This document shows positions 61,562 to 64,000 of a stretch of 64,000 bases of DNA, one piece after another. Below the pieces are notes generated by a model that was not told the origin of the DNA, made no database searches, and worked only from the letters and a program-made list of their open reading frames with translations. This stretch comes from Lichtheimia corymbifera B2541 (taxonomy: Eukaryota; Mucoromycota; Mucoromycetes; Mucorales; Lichtheimiaceae): contig JNEU01000987.1 in the NCBI GenBank assembly GCA_000697475.1, positions 1 to 64,000 of the forward strand, in the 5' to 3' direction. Every line of letters starts with the position of its first letter. The stretch's first letter is position 1. Made by a program: the position numbers and the translations under genes.

Positions 61562-63832
61562 ATGGCCATGTCCAAGATCCACACAGTTGCTTACGTACAG
61601 CCACCGACTATTACGCAATCTCCATCTGCACCGTGTCTTCGAATCAACACCACTGTCCCGGGATCTTCTATTGCGGTTGACATTCCTTCTGGTAGGCCCA
61701 CTGTTGGAAGCACGCTTATACTCTCGAGCTCATACTGATCGCCACGTAACAGACATTACTGCGTTTGGACCAATCAGGTACACCACGACAAGATAAAGGT
61801 TCGCTTATATCAACAAGCTGACTGTAAGCATTTAGAGCACGCTATTACTTTTCTCGGTGTGTGACACAACCTGAGCAGTGTAAACCCGAAGTCGAAGATC
61901 TGGTTCAGATGGCTCTTGAAGGTATTATTTATCATGGCTTGTTGTATCATTTTCTCATTATATCTTATAGGATATAATTCGGCTGCAATATTCATGAGCA
62001 CAGGGTAAGCAATGGATTGGGGAATGGAGTAAAAACTGTGAAAGTGCTGATACAGTAGTATGTTACTGTAGGCCTTTGGATTCATTCAAGAGCAGGTATG
62101 TATCGTGTGACTTTGTCGTCTATGCTCATCCTCTTTAACAATGAGACATAGGCAAACAATGATATATCAGATCTTATCTCACCTCGATGAAAAACTCGAT
62201 GAATCAAAAGAACAGGATGGCAGCCGATCCTTCCAGTTGCATTATGCGTGAGTGATTATATCTTTTGGTAATCGTCAATGTTTACCTGGACTCATTCAGC
62301 TACTTGGGCCTTGACGAGAAGGATTACTACGATCTACGAGTGAACCGCAAGTTGAAGAGTAAGTACATTCTTTGTTCCCTCATTTTCTTTGTGCTTATAT
62401 GGATGGTGATAAAGAACAAGAAATCGACAAGAATGGTTGGGAGGCAATAATGGAACCGGCCGACAATGCTAATGACATGTGGAAAATTCCCAAGTACGGA
62501 GCACGGGTACCCTTTGTATTGAAGATTCGGCTATCAGGCGATCAACATTTCCTTGGAACGATTACCATTATCGATTTGTTATTCCCTTTCTGCCCACCAT
62601 CAGCCATCGACGATCAGGATCATGCATTCCCAGAACTTGGTAACAGCGATCTACCCTACTACTATATATCGCTGCTGTTGTTATTGATTCGCCCTATTTG
62701 TTATGATAGTGCAATTTCTCAACAACTATGCAAACGTGAACTATGAAGGCAGCATCATCAACGATACGAATCACTTGCTTACCAAGATCACAGCCGAATG
62801 CTTTTATGGATCATGTAAAACGGTCGTCTTTGCTTATATTAATGTGAGTGCCGAGAATATGATCCATCACCTCAAGCTGACATTGTGAATCTAGGAATAT
62901 CCGGACGACATATTGAGAGATACTATTGACACCTTGGAGCTTATGCAGACAGTGAGAGAAATACGGACCGTTGCTATTCGCAATGCGATGGAGAATCGAA
63001 AAGCCGACATGTATGAACAGCAAGTGAATATCTTACAGCGTCAATACGAGTCAGAGCATGTAAGTATCACTTGGGGAGGGGGAAGGACCACTACAGTTAC
63101 AAGCCGGATTGATTTCCTTTCAAAAGAATGTAGCAAGCAACCTTGTTCAGCAACTTAACGTTAAGGATATGGATATTCATCGACTCGAAGCTGAAAAGGC
63201 ATGTGTACAGCGTGGATTGGAAGAACGGTCGGAAAAGGTAAGATATGATGAGGGAGGAAGGTTTCTAACATCAAGCTGACTCTTATGGGTTTGTGGTCAT
63301 ATATGTAGATGGAATGTTCACTGGAATTACAAAAGCTGAAAGCTGCTTATGATGACTCAAAACGTACCACCGAGACTGCGTTTCTGCAAAAGAGGATCCA
63401 TCAATTCGCATCCAGCCTGAGTAAGTTACATACAAGAAAAATCAGGCGGATTGTCGTTTAACTGATGTTCATGCTCAGCCCATGCGAAGGATATCATCAA
63501 GAAGTACCAAGACGATCTACAGGATATAAAGAGAGAACAGCTTCCGGTTAATCTTGAAGAGGGTAAGAAGATTCAAAGCATCAAGGTGAGCAAACGGATG
63601 ATGGTGATGAGATAGCGAAAAGTCTGATACTAGTGTATACAGGATGAAAAAGCAGCAGATGATGCATGGAACGAACATCAAGCTCAAGTTTTTGAATCGC
63701 TAATTGTGAGTAAACTTGGAGCGAAAGAGGTACTGAACATGTTAACATTAACTCTGATATGTATAGGGCCAATTTGATCAAATGCAGAATGAGCTAGGTG
63801 ATATAAAAACCATTGTATTTGAGAAATCATAA
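61562..63832 (+). CDS. kinesin-like protein with degenerate motor domain and coiled-coil tail
   Basis: Multi-exon; early exons 61562..61691, 61753..61823, 61879..61921, 61971..62004, 62072..62095, 62152..62247, then about a dozen more to 63832. Kinesin order is recognisable: CKPEVEDLVQMALEGYN before the P-loop position, YLGLDEKDYYDLRV (equivalent of the EIYNExIYDLL block), NDTNHLLTKITAECFYGSCK plus TVVFAYIN (equivalent of the LTxLLxxSLGGNxKTxM block), and ILRDTIDTLELMQTVREIR (neck-proximal helix). The nucleotide-binding motifs are all missing: NSAAIFMST replaces GQTGSGKT, YGARVPF replaces SSRSH, and IIDLLFPF replaces VDLAGSE. The C-terminal third is a coiled coil (ADMYEQQVNILQRQYE, LELQKLKAAYDDSK). 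A TAA at 61794-61796 interrupts exon 2 as modelled, so either the 5' splicing is different or this is a pseudogene. Confidence 0.6.
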
Positions 63833-64000
63833 ATATATAATAAAGGGACGTGTTTTGTACATATATAATTTAAGAATTCAAGACGACTGATCTCTAACAC
63901 AAAGTCTTATAACAACGAGCTGAATGGTGTAGTCAACAGCATAAGAAACTGATCCAAATTGGGGTGATTCATTGTCTGCGCCTGAAATGATGGCATTTGT

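Overview
The window looks like a chromosomal segment of a filamentous fungus of the Mucoromycota, most likely Mucorales and possibly a Lichtheimia-type genus. The lineage is inferred from gene style, not from a database search. Genes carry many short introns (about 50-75 nt, GTRNGT...YAG), and most have 2-15 exons. Familiar eukaryotic housekeeping genes (ARF1, RPL7, SNF1 kinase, SPC24, a KRE2/MNT1-type mannosyltransferase, a TTC7/Ypp1 TPR protein, a RsfS/MALSU1 protein) are mixed with expanded families of F-box/LRR proteins and small secreted cysteine-rich proteins.

Layout. 1-3733: an almost complete cut-and-paste transposon of Ginger type (retroviral-like integrase, long palindrome-rich inverted repeats); its left end lies just outside the window. 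3.9-16 kb: two minus-strand TPR/F-box/LRR genes flank a nursery of small secreted proteins. These are two CX3C-type genes and a three-copy tandem array of an 8-cysteine family; copies 2 and 3 are damaged at the start codon or signal peptide. 18-29 kb: ARF1, another CX3C protein (internally duplicated), TTC7/Ypp1, two damaged CX3C genes, RPL7, a tyrosine phosphatase and a low-complexity hypothetical protein. 30.7-33.9 kb: three tandem genes of a second secreted family that begins with a CCC motif. 34.2-37 kb: tandem repeats and decayed sequence.

37.6-47.1 kb: three tandem HET-domain (heterokaryon-incompatibility-like) genes. The third has a broken N-terminus, and unidentified, partly decayed genes lie between and beside them. 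49 kb: an outlying minus-strand member of the 8-cysteine family. 50.6-57 kb: a compact core block (RsfS/MALSU1, SPC24, SNF1, mannosyltransferase). 57.6-61 kb: a third F-box/LRR gene plus a truncated copy of its 3' end. 61.5-63.8 kb: a kinesin-related gene whose motor domain has lost all three nucleotide-binding motifs.

The window therefore alternates conserved core blocks with accessory blocks in which families multiply locally and individual copies decay. No operon-like system or CRISPR array is present, and I could not support a tRNA or rRNA gene. The most unusual observations are the repeated disabling of signal peptides in two unrelated secreted families (two ATG-to-ATA starts and three N-terminal frameshifts), the HET-domain triplet outside the ascomycetes, and the nucleotide-blind kinesin-like protein. 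All exon boundaries were deduced by hand from splice consensus, reading phase and paralogue comparison.
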